Shown: positions 49,980 through 59,285, numbered from the stretch's first letter. The stretch: DNA of 64,000 nt from an uncultured Veillonella sp. (GCA_900544365.1 UQVF01000002.1:1-64000), one strand, 5' to 3'. Notes: generated by a model from the sequence alone, not told the origin. Program-made: numbers and translations.

Positions 49980-50477
49980 ATGGCAGAAGAAACTACTTTT
50001 AATTCCGTTGGCACAATGAATGCTAGTGATGTTATCAGCGCTAAATTGGCGACATGTTATGTTATTGCTAATAACAAACGCAAGTTATTGTTTCAAGCCA
50101 AAAATTTAAAGGCGGAAGTTAAAAAGAAAAAGGATCAAGTTGCTATTTTAGGGCGAATGTTGAAAGGGAATAAAACAACATCCTTAGAAGGCACGGGCAA
50201 ACTTACGATTTATAAGAATACATCCTTATTTGATGAAATGATTGAAAAGTTGATTAAAACGGGTGTAGATACGTACTTTGATATGCAAGTGACAAATCTT
50301 GACCCAACGTCAAATGCAGGGCCTCGTTCTGTTATTTTAGTTGGCTGTAACTTAGATGTTACACCAGTGGCTGATTTTGATGCGGACGGGAAATGGCTTG
50401 AAGACGAATTAGCATTTACATTTGAAAGTGTGCGATACGTTACGCACTTTAAAGAATTAGATGGAATGAACGCATAG
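49980..50477 (+). CDS. Tail tube protein (XkdM-like)
   Basis: A 165-residue protein (MNASDVISAKLATCYVIANN, KNLKAEVKKKKDQVAILGRM, MLKGNKTTSLEGTGKLTIYK) matching XkdM, the inner tube of contractile tails. It lies directly after the sheath gene with a 10-base gap and GGAGGTAACAG as the ribosome binding site. Confidence 0.9.
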   Translation: MAEETTFNSVGTMNASDVISAKLATCYVIANNKRKLLFQAKNLKAEVKKKKDQVAILGRMLKGNKTTSLEGTGKLTIYKNTSLFDEMIEKLIKTGVDTYFDMQVTNLDPTSNAGPRSVILVGCNLDVTPVADFDADGKWLEDELAFTFESVRYVTHFKELDGMNA

Positions 50478-50486
50478 GAGGCACAC

Positions 50487-50918
50487 ATGGTTGAAACATT
50501 AAAAGGCTTTTTTAAGCAAAATGCAAAGATTGTAACAGAAGTAGAGTACGTTGCATCGAAACGATTTACAGATGATGAGGGTAAGCCTATCGTTTGGCGC
50601 ATCCGTGTATTAACTAATAAGGAATTAGATAAGTTACGCGCTCGTTTTACTAAGAAAGTATACGAACCTGGCACACGTACCGCCGAAGAACGTATGGATT
50701 TGACAGCATTTACAGATGAATTGCTAGTCCGCACGATTGTATTCCCAACATTAGATGATATGGAATTACAAAATTCTTGGGGAGTATCCAACGAGTTAGA
50801 TTTGGTGAAAGCTATGCTTAATGGTGGTGAGTTAACAGATTTAACACGTGCCATCCAAGAGGCGCAAGGTTTTGAAACTGGTTTTGAAGATAAGGTAAAA
50901 GCCGTAAAAAACTCCTAA
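50487..50918 (+). CDS. Tail assembly chaperone, short form (XkdN-like)
   Basis: A 143-residue protein (TLKGFFKQNAKIVTEVEYVA, then RFTDDEGKPIVWRIRVLTNK) in the XkdN position between tube and tape measure. Such chaperones bind the tape measure during tail assembly and are made in a short and a frameshifted long form. The last codons read GTA AAA AAC TCC TAA, which contain a classic slip site. GGAGGCACAC precedes the ATG. Confidence 0.88.
   Translation: MVETLKGFFKQNAKIVTEVEYVASKRFTDDEGKPIVWRIRVLTNKELDKLRARFTKKVYEPGTRTAEERMDLTAFTDELLVRTIVFPTLDDMELQNSWGVSNELDLVKAMLNGGELTDLTRAIQEAQGFETGFEDKVKAVKNS
50906..50912 (+). promoter_or_regulatory. -1 ribosomal frameshift site A AAA AAC
   Basis: AAAAAAC in the phase A_AAA_AAC is one of the most efficient -1 slippery heptamers. 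A possible stem GGTGAG/CTCGCC (50930-50947, 6-base loop) lies downstream, further away than usual, so it may help little. Confidence 0.8.
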
Positions 50919-51085
50919 GCGCCAATGACGGTGAGACGTACCTCGCCTATGTAGCATTCGTAAAATACAACATCCGTCCTTCCGAGTTCATTAATATGGA
51001 CTTAGAGGAGCGGGCTTGTATTTACGCATTTATGCAACAACACGCAAAAGATGAGAGGAAGGCACAGAAAGGAGGCGGAATTTAG
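50912..51085 (+). CDS. Tail assembly chaperone, -1 frameshift extension
   Basis: After a slip at 50906-50912 translation continues in the -1 frame for 57 codons (LLSANDGETYLAYVAFVKYN, then FINMDLEERACIYAFMQQHA) to TAG 51083-51085. The frame has no start codon of its own and ends exactly where the tape measure gene starts. A long form of about 199 residues results. The organisation is that of lambda gpG/gpGT. Confidence 0.82.
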   Translation, partial: LLSANDGETYLAYVAFVKYNIRPSEFINMDLEERACIYAFMQQHAKDERKAQKGGGI

Positions 51086-53103
51086 TGGCGACAATTACAA
51101 ACTATATAAATTTATCAACAAATATTCCTACCATTGCTCAAAGTGCAGCGAATGGAATGCAAATGTTAGCCAACGGCGCTAATAATGCGACAGGCAAAAT
51201 GCAACAATTTATAAATGTCACAAACTCAGCTAAAAGCGGTTGGGGTGGATTCCTTGCTTCATTCACTGGCAACCTCTTCGCAGATGTGGCAATGCGAGGT
51301 ATTACCATGGTCACTGGTGCAATTAGTAGCCTTAATCAAACAGCCAACGAGTTTAATTCGATTCAGGCAAGGCTTAATTTGGTTACAGGCGATCAAGCAA
51401 ATGCAGTAGCATTGAATAAGCAAATTTATGATTCAGCAATACGGGCCCGTGGTGGTTACATGGAAATGGCAGAATCTGTAACGCAATTATCAATGTCAGC
51501 ACACGATGCTTTCCCTGATCCATGGGAAGCAGTTGGATTTATGGAGGGCATTCAAAAGCTATTCGTTATTGGTGGGGCAAGCAAAGAAAATCAAAAGAAC
51601 GCCATGCTCCAATTAACACAAGGCATGGCAAGTGGTCAATTGCAAGGTGATGAGTTCCGTTCAATCGCAGAAAACGCTCCAATCATTGAAAATATGATTG
51701 CCAAAACCATGGGCGTAAGCCGTGGAGAACTCAAGCAGTTAGCAGCGGATGGTAAAGTTACATCTGAGGTAATTAAGAAGTCGATTATGGACAATATGCC
51801 AGAAATTGAAGCACAATTTGCTAAAATGCCTAAGACATTTGATGACCATATGACGGAGTTAAAAAACCGAGCTATCAACGCATTTACACCAGTATTTGAG
51901 CGATTAAAAGACCTTGGTAACAGTGAAGTCATGGGTAGGATGTTTGACGGCATAGCCAATGCCATAGAATATGTAGCGCCGCTCTTCTATTGGCTCGTAG
52001 GAGTTGCAGAATGGGCAATGTCAGGAATTACCACGGCATTTGGTGCTGTTACCGACTTCTTGAGCAATAACTTCGGGATTGTTGAGGTAGCATTCGGAAT
52101 CGCCGTTGGGGTGCTCACTTATTATGCAACGATGACCTTAATTTCCGCAGCTAATACGGCGGTAATGATGGCATCAACGGCCGCTGCAACGGTGGTGGAG
52201 TGGGCGTTAGCGGCATCTAAAATAGCATCAACATTGGCACAGGAAGGGCTTAATGCAGCACTGTATGCATGTCCGATTACTTGGATTGTGGCAGGAATCA
52301 TTGCCTTAATTGGCGTGTTTTATTTGGCAGTATCCGCGGTGAATTACTTCGCAGGTACTTCAATTAGTGCCACAGGATTAATATTCGGCGCATTCGCTTG
52401 GTTGTGGGCTAGTATTCGCAATGGGATTACATTCGTATGGAATTGGATTGCAAGTTTTGCCAACTTCTTGGGGAATGTATTCAATGATCCATTAAATGCC
52501 ACTTACAATCTATTTGCAGATATTTGGAATGGCATCGTTGATTTGATTGGCCAAGCGGTGAACTCGGCGCTTTCATTGATTAAGAAAATTCCAGGTATGG
52601 ATAAGATCATGGGCGACACTACTGTAAATGCTGGAGCGCTTCATATAGAACGCAAGGCTATTGCGGGCGGCGAAACCACGCTGTTAGGCAAAATGGACTA
52701 TGTAAGTCAAATGGATTATGCAGAGTCTGGTTATAAAATGGGAGAAAATTTGTTTAACTTTGAAATGCCACAAATTAAAATTCCTGATTTTGATGCAAAG
52801 AAAATAGGTGAAATTCCGACGCATAAAGACGGGACTCCAAAAGATTCTAAAGCAGGGCGAAGAACAGCTCACCATACAAAACGGACGGCAGATGCAGTTG
52901 AGATGACGGCGGATGAAATCAAGGAACTTCGTGAGAGTGCGGTTCAATCGGCACTTAACCAATTCAACCAATCTCACGTCATCGTGAATGTGGACATGGA
53001 TAACAACATCTCCAATGAAATGGAATTAGATGGGGTTACATCAAAATTGCTTGACGGTATTCGTAATGCTGTGGGCATGAAACGGGAAGGGGTGGCAATG
53101 TAA
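51085..53103 (+). CDS. Tape measure protein
   Basis: A 672-residue protein with a Phage_tape/TMP core (DSAIRARGGYMEMAESVTQL, then GGASKENQKNAMLQLTQGMA and GDEFRSIAENAPIIENMIAK). Hydrophobic segments around residues 330-440 (GIVEVAFGIAVGVLTYYATM, TWIVAGIIALIGVFYLAVSA) and a charged C-terminus follow. It sets tail length. At 672 residues it is short, so the tail should be short, of the order of 100 nm by the usual length rule. The GTG shares a base with the chaperone extension stop, and GGAGGCGG lies upstream. Confidence 0.92.
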   Translation: MATITNYINLSTNIPTIAQSAANGMQMLANGANNATGKMQQFINVTNSAKSGWGGFLASFTGNLFADVAMRGITMVTGAISSLNQTANEFNSIQARLNLVTGDQANAVALNKQIYDSAIRARGGYMEMAESVTQLSMSAHDAFPDPWEAVGFMEGIQKLFVIGGASKENQKNAMLQLTQGMASGQLQGDEFRSIAENAPIIENMIAKTMGVSRGELKQLAADGKVTSEVIKKSIMDNMPEIEAQFAKMPKTFDDHMTELKNRAINAFTPVFERLKDLGNSEVMGRMFDGIANAIEYVAPLFYWLVGVAEWAMSGITTAFGAVTDFLSNNFGIVEVAFGIAVGVLTYYATMTLISAANTAVMMASTAAATVVEWALAASKIASTLAQEGLNAALYACPITWIVAGIIALIGVFYLAVSAVNYFAGTSISATGLIFGAFAWLWASIRNGITFVWNWIASFANFLGNVFNDPLNATYNLFADIWNGIVDLIGQAVNSALSLIKKIPGMDKIMGDTTVNAGALHIERKAIAGGETTLLGKMDYVSQMDYAESGYKMGENLFNFEMPQIKIPDFDAKKIGEIPTHKDGTPKDSKAGRRTAHHTKRTADAVEMTADEIKELRESAVQSALNQFNQSHVIVNVDMDNNISNEMELDGVTSKLLDGIRNAVGMKREGVAM

Positions 53104-53768
53104 TGTATTATTTTTTCTTAAACTCAATGCAGATACCGATTCCACCACCTTCGATGACTACATCCATCAATGGGAAAAACGAAACCATTGATTTGATAGG
53201 CGCTGGAGAGGTTAACATTATTAAGCCTCCAGGGCTAACAGATTGGTCATTCAAAATATTACTTCCTAACAACGATTACCCTTTCAATCAATCTCTTATT
53301 ATGAAGTCGAAAAAGGCGGAGTATTACCTCGACAAACTCAAGCGATTTAAGCAAGAGAAAAAGCCTTTTCAGTTTATCGTAGTACGGATGAGTGAAAAGG
53401 GTGACATGCTTAGTATGACCAATACTAAGGTGACGTTAGAAGACTACTCAATTGAAGAATCTCACGAATTAGGCATTGACTGTGAGGTACCTATTAAGCT
53501 CAAGCAATGGAAGGATTGGGGCGCTAAGAAACTATTTGTAGAGACCGATGAAAAGGGTAATGCAAAAGGCACGGTCACAACCAATAGACCGTCAGATAAA
53601 GTGCCTAATCAAACAGCTAAGGTAAAACAAGGTAATACCTTGCAACAAATTGTAAAACGTGAATTTGGAAACACGAACAATCTATTTGCAATTGCATCGC
53701 TCAATAAGATTGCAGTTCCTGCTGCGCTTGCAGTCGGTCAAGTTATTCAATTGAAAGAAGGCAAATAA
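53103..53768 (+). CDS. LysM tail protein (XkdP-like)
   Basis: A 221-residue protein. The N-terminal part (YYFFLNSMQIPIPPPSMTTS) is the tail-associated domain of XkdP, and the C-terminus is a LysM domain (TAKVKQGNTLQQIVKREFGN, then AVGQVIQLKEGK) that binds peptidoglycan. It lies between the tape measure and hub genes as in PBSX. Its start and stop each overlap a neighbour by one base. Confidence 0.88.
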   Translation: MYYFFLNSMQIPIPPPSMTTSINGKNETIDLIGAGEVNIIKPPGLTDWSFKILLPNNDYPFNQSLIMKSKKAEYYLDKLKRFKQEKKPFQFIVVRMSEKGDMLSMTNTKVTLEDYSIEESHELGIDCEVPIKLKQWKDWGAKKLFVETDEKGNAKGTVTTNRPSDKVPNQTAKVKQGNTLQQIVKREFGNTNNLFAIASLNKIAVPAALAVGQVIQLKEGK

Positions 53769-55270
53769 TGGTTACTCAAATGGCAATGCCAGTACCGTAT
53801 CGATACCAACTTATCATAAGAAATGGCAATAATCAATACCTAGTAGACCCTTTAGAGGGAGTACAAGTTACAAGAGGAATTGACGGCATTCCCTCTAAAA
53901 TGACTTTCAAAGTAATGACAGACGGTATCTTGCAATTTGAAGAAGGTAATGCAGTTCAATTTAAACTCAATGATGATATTGTATTTGTGGGCAACGTATT
54001 CGAGAAATCACGTGACAAAAGTGGTGTAATCAGTGTTACAGCCTACGACCAATTGCGATATTTAAAGAATAAGGATTGTTACGTATACGGGGGTATTACG
54101 GCCACTGACCTGGTTAAAATGATAGCCACTGACTTTGGCTTACAAATAGGTGAACTCGACAATACGCAGTACGTCATTCCATCTACTCCAATGCGTGTAG
54201 AGAAGAACAAAACTCTCATTGACATCATCATGTACGCATTAGAACAAACGGTAATCAACACACCTAAGCACGACCTGTATCATCTATATGACAATAAGGG
54301 TAAATTAATGCTAAAGTCTTTGGAATCTATGAAAACTGACATCTTCATTGACGATGACGTCATGGAAAATATTGATTATAAAACATCTATCGACAAAGAC
54401 ACATACAATCAAGTGAAGATAGTGCGTAATGTGCCAGATGGTGATTCAAAGAAATTAGTAACAACCGCCATTTTAAAAGATGACGAAAACATCAAGAAAT
54501 GGGGGCGATTGCAATACTTAATGATGCCAGATGATAAGGTAACAAATGCAGTCGATAGGGCTAAGCGAATCATAAGCCTAAAGAATCGTAAAACTCGTGA
54601 GATTAGGCTCAAAAATGTCATTGGTGATGTTAGGGTGCGTGGTGGCACCTTGTTATACCTCAAGAAGAATCTAGGCGATATTGTGGTGGATAATTACGTT
54701 ATGGTGGAATCGGTAACACATACTTTCAAACATGGCTACCACTCGATGGACCTCGATGTGTATTATCAAGGCGACCCTGCAAAATATGAAGTCGCCAAAG
54801 ATGAAGATGCAAAAGCGGTTGAGCAGATTAAGGCGGCGGAGCAGAAGAAGTCACAACATAGTGGAGGTAATACGGTGGGAGGAGTTAACCCAAATCAAGT
54901 GGATTATGGGTTCCAAGCAAATGAAGGCATGGTATCTCAATATGGCGAAGTCGGCTGTGTAGACGTAGCCGTAAAAACTGGTTCGTACTATAACAAAGAC
55001 CTTAAGGAATTAGCCGATAGAGGTGTGGCAGATGTTGACACTCTTGAAAGCTCCTTGAAAGCTAAAGGATATAAAGTCGAATCATATAATGGCTATGCCA
55101 ATAAGGGCGACTTACTTGTATACGGCAATAACGATCACGTTATTATCGCAGATGGCGCAGGCGGTGGATTTGGTAACAGTTCAAGTCGTGGCCATGCTAT
55201 GCGATATGGCGACGTCAATTACGCATGGGGCAATGGTGAAGCCCCTACTAAAGTAATAAGGATGGGTTGA
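53768..55270 (+). CDS. Baseplate hub protein (XkdQ-like) with C-terminal Cys/His peptidase-like domain
   Basis: A 500-residue protein. Residues 1-350 match XkdQ/gpD-type hub proteins (PYRYQLIIRNGNNQYLVDPL, then GVISVTAYDQLRYLKNKDCY). After a Lys/Glu/Gly linker, residues 380-500 form a separate domain with MVSQYGEVGCVDVAVKTGSY, KGDLLVYGNNDHVIIADG and a C-terminal SRGHAMRYGD. A cysteine followed by a histidine in this context is the pattern of C39-, CHAP- or NlpC/P60-like peptidoglycan peptidases. It is probably a tail lysin that opens the cell wall during infection. The catalytic class is unproven. Confidence 0.82.
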   Translation: MVTQMAMPVPYRYQLIIRNGNNQYLVDPLEGVQVTRGIDGIPSKMTFKVMTDGILQFEEGNAVQFKLNDDIVFVGNVFEKSRDKSGVISVTAYDQLRYLKNKDCYVYGGITATDLVKMIATDFGLQIGELDNTQYVIPSTPMRVEKNKTLIDIIMYALEQTVINTPKHDLYHLYDNKGKLMLKSLESMKTDIFIDDDVMENIDYKTSIDKDTYNQVKIVRNVPDGDSKKLVTTAILKDDENIKKWGRLQYLMMPDDKVTNAVDRAKRIISLKNRKTREIRLKNVIGDVRVRGGTLLYLKKNLGDIVVDNYVMVESVTHTFKHGYHSMDLDVYYQGDPAKYEVAKDEDAKAVEQIKAAEQKKSQHSGGNTVGGVNPNQVDYGFQANEGMVSQYGEVGCVDVAVKTGSYYNKDLKELADRGVADVDTLESSLKAKGYKVESYNGYANKGDLLVYGNNDHVIIADGAGGGFGNSSSRGHAMRYGDVNYAWGNGEAPTKVIRMG

Positions 55271-55271
55271 T

Positions 55272-55685
55272 ATGGAGAACGATTTTAATAAACTAGTGGA
55301 CACTTTCAAAACGCTAGTCACTGACACCATGAATGCCTACGTCATGAGTGATATTGTGATAGGGGAAGTCATAAGCATTAGCCCCTATCAAATCCAAGTT
55401 GACCCTAAAATTATCATTCCTGAAAGTAACCTGGTATTCACTAAGAATACAACTGATTGGACGGCAGAAATAAGTGTTGACCACGTTACAGAGAATCGTG
55501 CGGGAGGCGTTGGTGCAGCAGAATACCAAAGTCATAATCACGATTATGTAGGCAGAAAAAAGTTCCTTATCCATAACTCACTCAAGGTAGGGGATAAGGC
55601 AATTCTAATTCAAGAAAGTGGCGGACAGCGCTATATTGTGCTTGACCGCTGGTACAATTCGAATAGGGGGTGCACTACTAAATGA
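55272..55685 (+). CDS. DUF2577 baseplate protein (XkdR-like)
   Basis: A 137-residue protein of the DUF2577 family (IVIGEVISISPYQIQVDPKI, then LKVGDKAILIQESGGQRYIV), homologous to XkdR. It lies between the XkdQ-like and XkdS-like genes. It overlaps the next gene by 4 bases. Confidence 0.85.
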   Translation: MENDFNKLVDTFKTLVTDTMNAYVMSDIVIGEVISISPYQIQVDPKIIIPESNLVFTKNTTDWTAEISVDHVTENRAGGVGAAEYQSHNHDYVGRKKFLIHNSLKVGDKAILIQESGGQRYIVLDRWYNSNRGCTTK

Positions 55686-56098
55686 GTGATAGGTTAACAC
55701 CAAACGAAACCATCGCAGATGTTACCATTGCGCATCAACCTAGTTATACGTATTCCCTTGATTATGCTAGGGATAGTCAAATTCGAGGGTTTACAGATGA
55801 ATTAGAAGCGATGAAACAAGCTATCTATAAGATTATTAACACAGAACGATATGAATACATTATTTACAGCTGGAATTATGGAATTGAACTGCAAGACCTA
55901 TTTGGTCAACCAATCCCATATGTATACGCAGAGTTACAACGACGCATCTCGGAAGCCTTATTGGCGGATGATCGCATAAAGGATGTGTATGGGTTTGAGT
56001 TTGGACATAATCAAGGAGATGTATTCACAACGTTCAGTGTAGATACCATCTATGGAACCATTACAGATATTAGAAAGGAGCTGATTAACGTTGTATGA
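55682..56098 (+). CDS. DUF2634 baseplate protein (XkdS-like, gp25 wedge type)
   Basis: A 138-residue protein (GFTDELEAMKQAIYKIINTE, then YEYIIYSWNYGIELQDLFGQ) matching XkdS/DUF2634, related to the gp25 wedge of contractile tails. The order R, S, T, U is kept. It overlaps the baseplate J gene by 8 bases. Confidence 0.88.
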   Translation: MSDRLTPNETIADVTIAHQPSYTYSLDYARDSQIRGFTDELEAMKQAIYKIINTERYEYIIYSWNYGIELQDLFGQPIPYVYAELQRRISEALLADDRIKDVYGFEFGHNQGDVFTTFSVDTIYGTITDIRKELINVV

Positions 56099-57161
56099 GC
56101 ATATGACAGCCGACAAAATTGAACAGCGCATGCTTGGTAGGGTCAATCATGCATTCGATAGGCGTGAGGGGTCAATCATTTACGATGCAACGGCTCCAGC
56201 ATCTATTGAACTCGCTGAACTCTATATCATGGCCGATGTAATTTTAAGAGAAACGTTCGCTAAAACGGCGAGCCGTGAGTTCTTGAAATTGCGAGCCTCC
56301 GAGTTTAATATATACCCAGAAGAAGCGACTTTCGCAGAGGTAGAGGGTAAATTCAATGCCCCAGTCCCTTTAGGAAGTCGTTTTAATTTTGAAGAATACA
56401 ATTTTATTGTTGATGAAGTGATAGACGATACCAATCATAGGTATAAAATGCGATGTGAGACACGTGGACGTGGCGCCAATGGATGCATTGGATATGTTAC
56501 CCCTGTGGTGCCTGTAAACGGGCTTACAAGCGCAGAAATTGTAAAAATCATAACTCCAGGGGAAGATGAAGAAGACACCGAAGTATTCCGTAAAAGATAT
56601 TTTGAGGCGTTAAAATCTAAAGCCTATGGGGGTAATGGTGCAGATTATAAAGAAAAGGTGCTTGCGATTCCAGGAGTTGGTGGTGTTAAAGTGTATCGAT
56701 GTTGGAATGGTGGAGGTACAGTTAAATTAGTCATTACTAACAGTGAACACAGTGTAGCGGATTCCGAACTTATTAAAATGGTTCAAAATAAAATCGACCC
56801 AGTACCGCAAGGTAAAGGGTATGGAATTGCTCCAATTGGTCACACTGTAACGGTGGTTAGTGCAGAATCTGCACCACTCACGATTAACGCAAGAGTGACA
56901 TTGAGCGGGGGAAGAACATCCCAAGATTTGCAACCAATCGCTACCAAGGCGATAGAATCCTACTTACTAGGTATTCGCAAGGGATGGGGAGAGAATGACG
57001 ATAGAGGGCGAGATACAGTCAGAACTGCTTATATCGTAGCTGAAATTCTAAAACTTCCTAATGTTATTGATGTTGATTCCGTCACAATCAACGGTAGAAG
57101 TGATAAGGTGCTACTAGAAGCGCATCAAATCCCTACCGTTGGTCAATTAACATTAACGTAG
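56091..57161 (+). CDS. Baseplate J protein (XkdT-like)
   Basis: A 356-residue baseplate wedge protein of the gpJ/XkdT family. Recognisable parts are REGSIIYDATAPASIELAEL, FLKLRASEFNIYPEEATFAE and YGGNGADYKEKVLAIPGVGG. It connects the hub to the fibres. The start is TTG 56091 with GGAG 10 bases upstream; ATG 56103 is an alternative without a binding site. Confidence 0.9.
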   Translation: MYEHMTADKIEQRMLGRVNHAFDRREGSIIYDATAPASIELAELYIMADVILRETFAKTASREFLKLRASEFNIYPEEATFAEVEGKFNAPVPLGSRFNFEEYNFIVDEVIDDTNHRYKMRCETRGRGANGCIGYVTPVVPVNGLTSAEIVKIITPGEDEEDTEVFRKRYFEALKSKAYGGNGADYKEKVLAIPGVGGVKVYRCWNGGGTVKLVITNSEHSVADSELIKMVQNKIDPVPQGKGYGIAPIGHTVTVVSAESAPLTINARVTLSGGRTSQDLQPIATKAIESYLLGIRKGWGENDDRGRDTVRTAYIVAEILKLPNVIDVDSVTINGRSDKVLLEAHQIPTVGQLTLT

Positions 57162-57170
57162 GTGGCTAAC

Positions 57171-57791
57171 ATGGAATATAGACGTAACGATATTGATATA
57201 TCCCAATTCCTACCACCTGTTAGCCGAGATAGCCGTGATATGCAAGAAATCATGCGTGTAGAGAATCCCGAGTTTATACTATTATGGGAAATCATGGCGG
57301 ATTTACTAGATAATCAGTTTATTCCTAGCATGGGTGAACTCGGATTGTCGCATTGGGAATGGATACTTGAGGTATTACCGCAAGATACCGACACAATTGA
57401 GGATAGGCGCAATCGTATATTACGGCTATTGGCAGGAACAAGACCTTATACGGTGGAGAAACTTCAAGAAATGCTTGATGCCACATTTGGTCGTGGTGCT
57501 GTTGGTGTGGATTTGAACGAAAATCTCTACGAAATTTGGTTCATTTTAAGCAAAGAAATGCGTGAACGATCGAGCGAAGTCATCAATTATGCTGAACCAA
57601 TCGTTCCCAAGAATTTGCTGCTCAAAACATTAGTAGAAGAGAAAGTTCAAACGAAATCAACACTTGGTGGTGGTTTGTATTTAGTGGATAAAGAAATTAC
57701 TATTCTTAAACCAAGAAATTATGACATTTCATCGACCATTTATAACGGTGGAGCCCTTGCAAGCACCACTATTGAAATTACAAGGAGGTAA
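57171..57791 (+). CDS. DUF2313 baseplate protein (XkdU/YmfQ-like)
   Basis: A 206-residue protein (IDISQFLPPVSRDSRDMQEI, then LGLSHWEWILEVLPQDTDTI) of the YmfQ/DUF2313 family, as in XkdU. It links the wedge to the tail fibre. ATG 57171 with AGGTGG 5 bases upstream was preferred to GTG 57162. The fibre gene starts 3 bases after its stop. Confidence 0.88.
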   Translation: MEYRRNDIDISQFLPPVSRDSRDMQEIMRVENPEFILLWEIMADLLDNQFIPSMGELGLSHWEWILEVLPQDTDTIEDRRNRILRLLAGTRPYTVEKLQEMLDATFGRGAVGVDLNENLYEIWFILSKEMRERSSEVINYAEPIVPKNLLLKTLVEEKVQTKSTLGGGLYLVDKEITILKPRNYDISSTIYNGGALASTTIEITRR

Positions 57792-57794
57792 CAG

Positions 57795-59054
57795 ATGGCA
57801 TGGAGTCAAGCCTATCTAACGAATGTAGGTAAGCAATTACAAGCATCCGTTATGGCAAACGAATTAAAATTACATATTGAAGAAATTTGGCTAGGGGATG
57901 GAAATGTTAGCAATGTGGAAACAGCCAACGACCTTGGCGCAAAGAAGTTAAAATTACAGATTGCTGGAATTACACAGGATAATACCGAGTGCTTAGTTCG
58001 GTTCAGAATCTCAAACGAATCTATTCAAACGCCTATTGTTATGCGTGAAATCGGATTTTACGCTCGTGATAAACGAGGGCAATTAATCCTCTACTCAATT
58101 ATGAAAGATGAAGACCCATCCACATTGCCAGTAGTGAATGGTCAAGCTATCTATCGCCAAAATATGAACGTTGCGTTTGGATTCAGTAATGCGCAGCAAG
58201 TGACGTGTAATGTGACGTTGCATGAAGGCTTGAACGAGCAACAAGTAGATGCGAAGATTACCGCTCACAATGCAAATGACACAGCTCACAATTTAGATAG
58301 ATACGCAGGCGGTTCCACCATTCCAAGTAACATTAGGAATTGGAACGACCTCACCAAGCCAGGAATATACGAATGCAACGCAGGAGTGCTAGGATGGAGT
58401 AATGCGCCATCATCCAGTAAAATCTACCCATATGGACAAATCCATGTGAATAAAACAGAGGGAAACGTAATCACTCAAACGTTTTATTCTCACGGCCAAG
58501 GAAAAGCAATAAAACAAGCCAGCCGTACGTTCTATAATGCTTGGGGCGCATGGCAATATTTTGGGGATTGGGACAATACGATTACAGGCATTGCCAAGCA
58601 TAACGAGGGCATTAACGTCACAAAAGGCGATGCAACAGAACTTGTTAAGTTAATTACTAACAACAAGTCCGATTCTAACACATTGTTGGCGCCTACATTG
58701 GCGGTTGTAAAGGCCTTAATTGGGGACGTGAATATAGATGTTACTAGCATCCTAAAATCTCAAGGAGTTCGCTACGATTTCTCCAACGAAAATGCCTGGT
58801 ATATATGCCTAGGTTCCTCATTCGGTGGTTTGATTATCCAAGGGGGAAAAGCGAGCCAAAAGTTGGATCGTTCTAGTAATAAAGGCCATGCAACATTTCC
58901 AATTCTATTCAATAAAGTATTAACTGTGTTAGGCACTTTGCATCCAGATGCAGCTACTAACAGCACGTATAATCTTGATGATACTGTAAGGTTTACAACT
59001 TCTGGTGTAACTTTTGATCACTTTGAGCATTATTATATTGCATTCGGGCTTTAA
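57795..59054 (+). CDS. Tail fibre protein with interchangeable C-terminal tip
   Basis: A 419-residue host-binding fibre. Residues 1-160 are the tail-collar fibre domain (MAWSQAYLTNVGKQLQASVM, IVMREIGFYARDKRGQLILY). Residues 175-260 resemble a pyocin-knob repeat (NIRNWNDLTKPGIYECN, FYNAWGAWQYFGDWD). The C-terminal domain (GGLIIQGGKA, TFPILFNKV and the end YYIAFGL) matches the gp53-like tip of many fibres. The 11-bp shufflon site lies at Gln349, so residues 1-348 are constant and 71 residues are the present variable tip. Five silent alternative tips follow. The expressed tip decides receptor choice, by analogy with phage and pilus shufflons. Confidence 0.92.
   Translation: MAWSQAYLTNVGKQLQASVMANELKLHIEEIWLGDGNVSNVETANDLGAKKLKLQIAGITQDNTECLVRFRISNESIQTPIVMREIGFYARDKRGQLILYSIMKDEDPSTLPVVNGQAIYRQNMNVAFGFSNAQQVTCNVTLHEGLNEQQVDAKITAHNANDTAHNLDRYAGGSTIPSNIRNWNDLTKPGIYECNAGVLGWSNAPSSSKIYPYGQIHVNKTEGNVITQTFYSHGQGKAIKQASRTFYNAWGAWQYFGDWDNTITGIAKHNEGINVTKGDATELVKLITNNKSDSNTLLAPTLAVVKALIGDVNIDVTSILKSQGVRYDFSNENAWYICLGSSFGGLIIQGGKASQKLDRSSNKGHATFPILFNKVLTVLGTLHPDAATNSTYNLDDTVRFTTSGVTFDHFEHYYIAFGL
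58838..58848 (+). repeat. Shufflon site 1 (inside the fibre gene)
   Basis: CCAAGGGGGAA, in frame as C-CAA-GGG-GGA-A, encodes Gln-Gly-Gly at the start of the variable tip. Confidence 0.88.
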
Positions 59055-59058
59055 AACT

Positions 59059-59069
59059 CCAAGGGGGAA
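59059..59069 (+). repeat. Shufflon site 2
   Basis: CCAAGGGGGAA, 4 bases after the stop of the expressed tip. It starts silent tip B. Confidence 0.88.
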
Positions 59070-59272
59070 AAGCAACCACAAGCAGTAAAGAAGCTTTACC
59101 AGCATCAGCAAACTTTCCTATTTCCTTTAAAAGAGTATTAAGCGCTGTGGGTACATTAGATAATAGTGTTCCAAATTATAGTGCACAGAATTTTGATGAT
59201 GAAATATCTTTAACCAAGACAAGTATTACATTCAAATATTATCCACACTATTACATTGCCATCGGCGTTTAA
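59060..59272 (+). pseudogene. Silent fibre tip B (plus strand)
   Basis: Seventy codons from the site to TAA, with no start codon or ribosome binding site of its own. It begins QGGKATTSSKEALPASANFP, has NFPISFKRV and ends YYIAIGV, the same framework as the expressed tip but different surface sequence. It is parallel to site 1, so direct recombination would delete tip A; expression without loss needs two inversions. Confidence 0.85.
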
Positions 59273-59274
59273 CC

Positions 59275-59285
59275 CCAAGGGGGAA
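59275..59285 (+). repeat. Shufflon site 3
   Basis: CCAAGGGGGAA, 2 bases after the stop of tip B. It starts silent tip C. Confidence 0.88.

Noticed and set aside
50210..50854. 214-codon minus-strand open frame across the tube and chaperone genes
   Set aside because: It lies wholly antisense to well-supported tail genes, has no ribosome binding site and shows a low-complexity product; it is a shadow frame.
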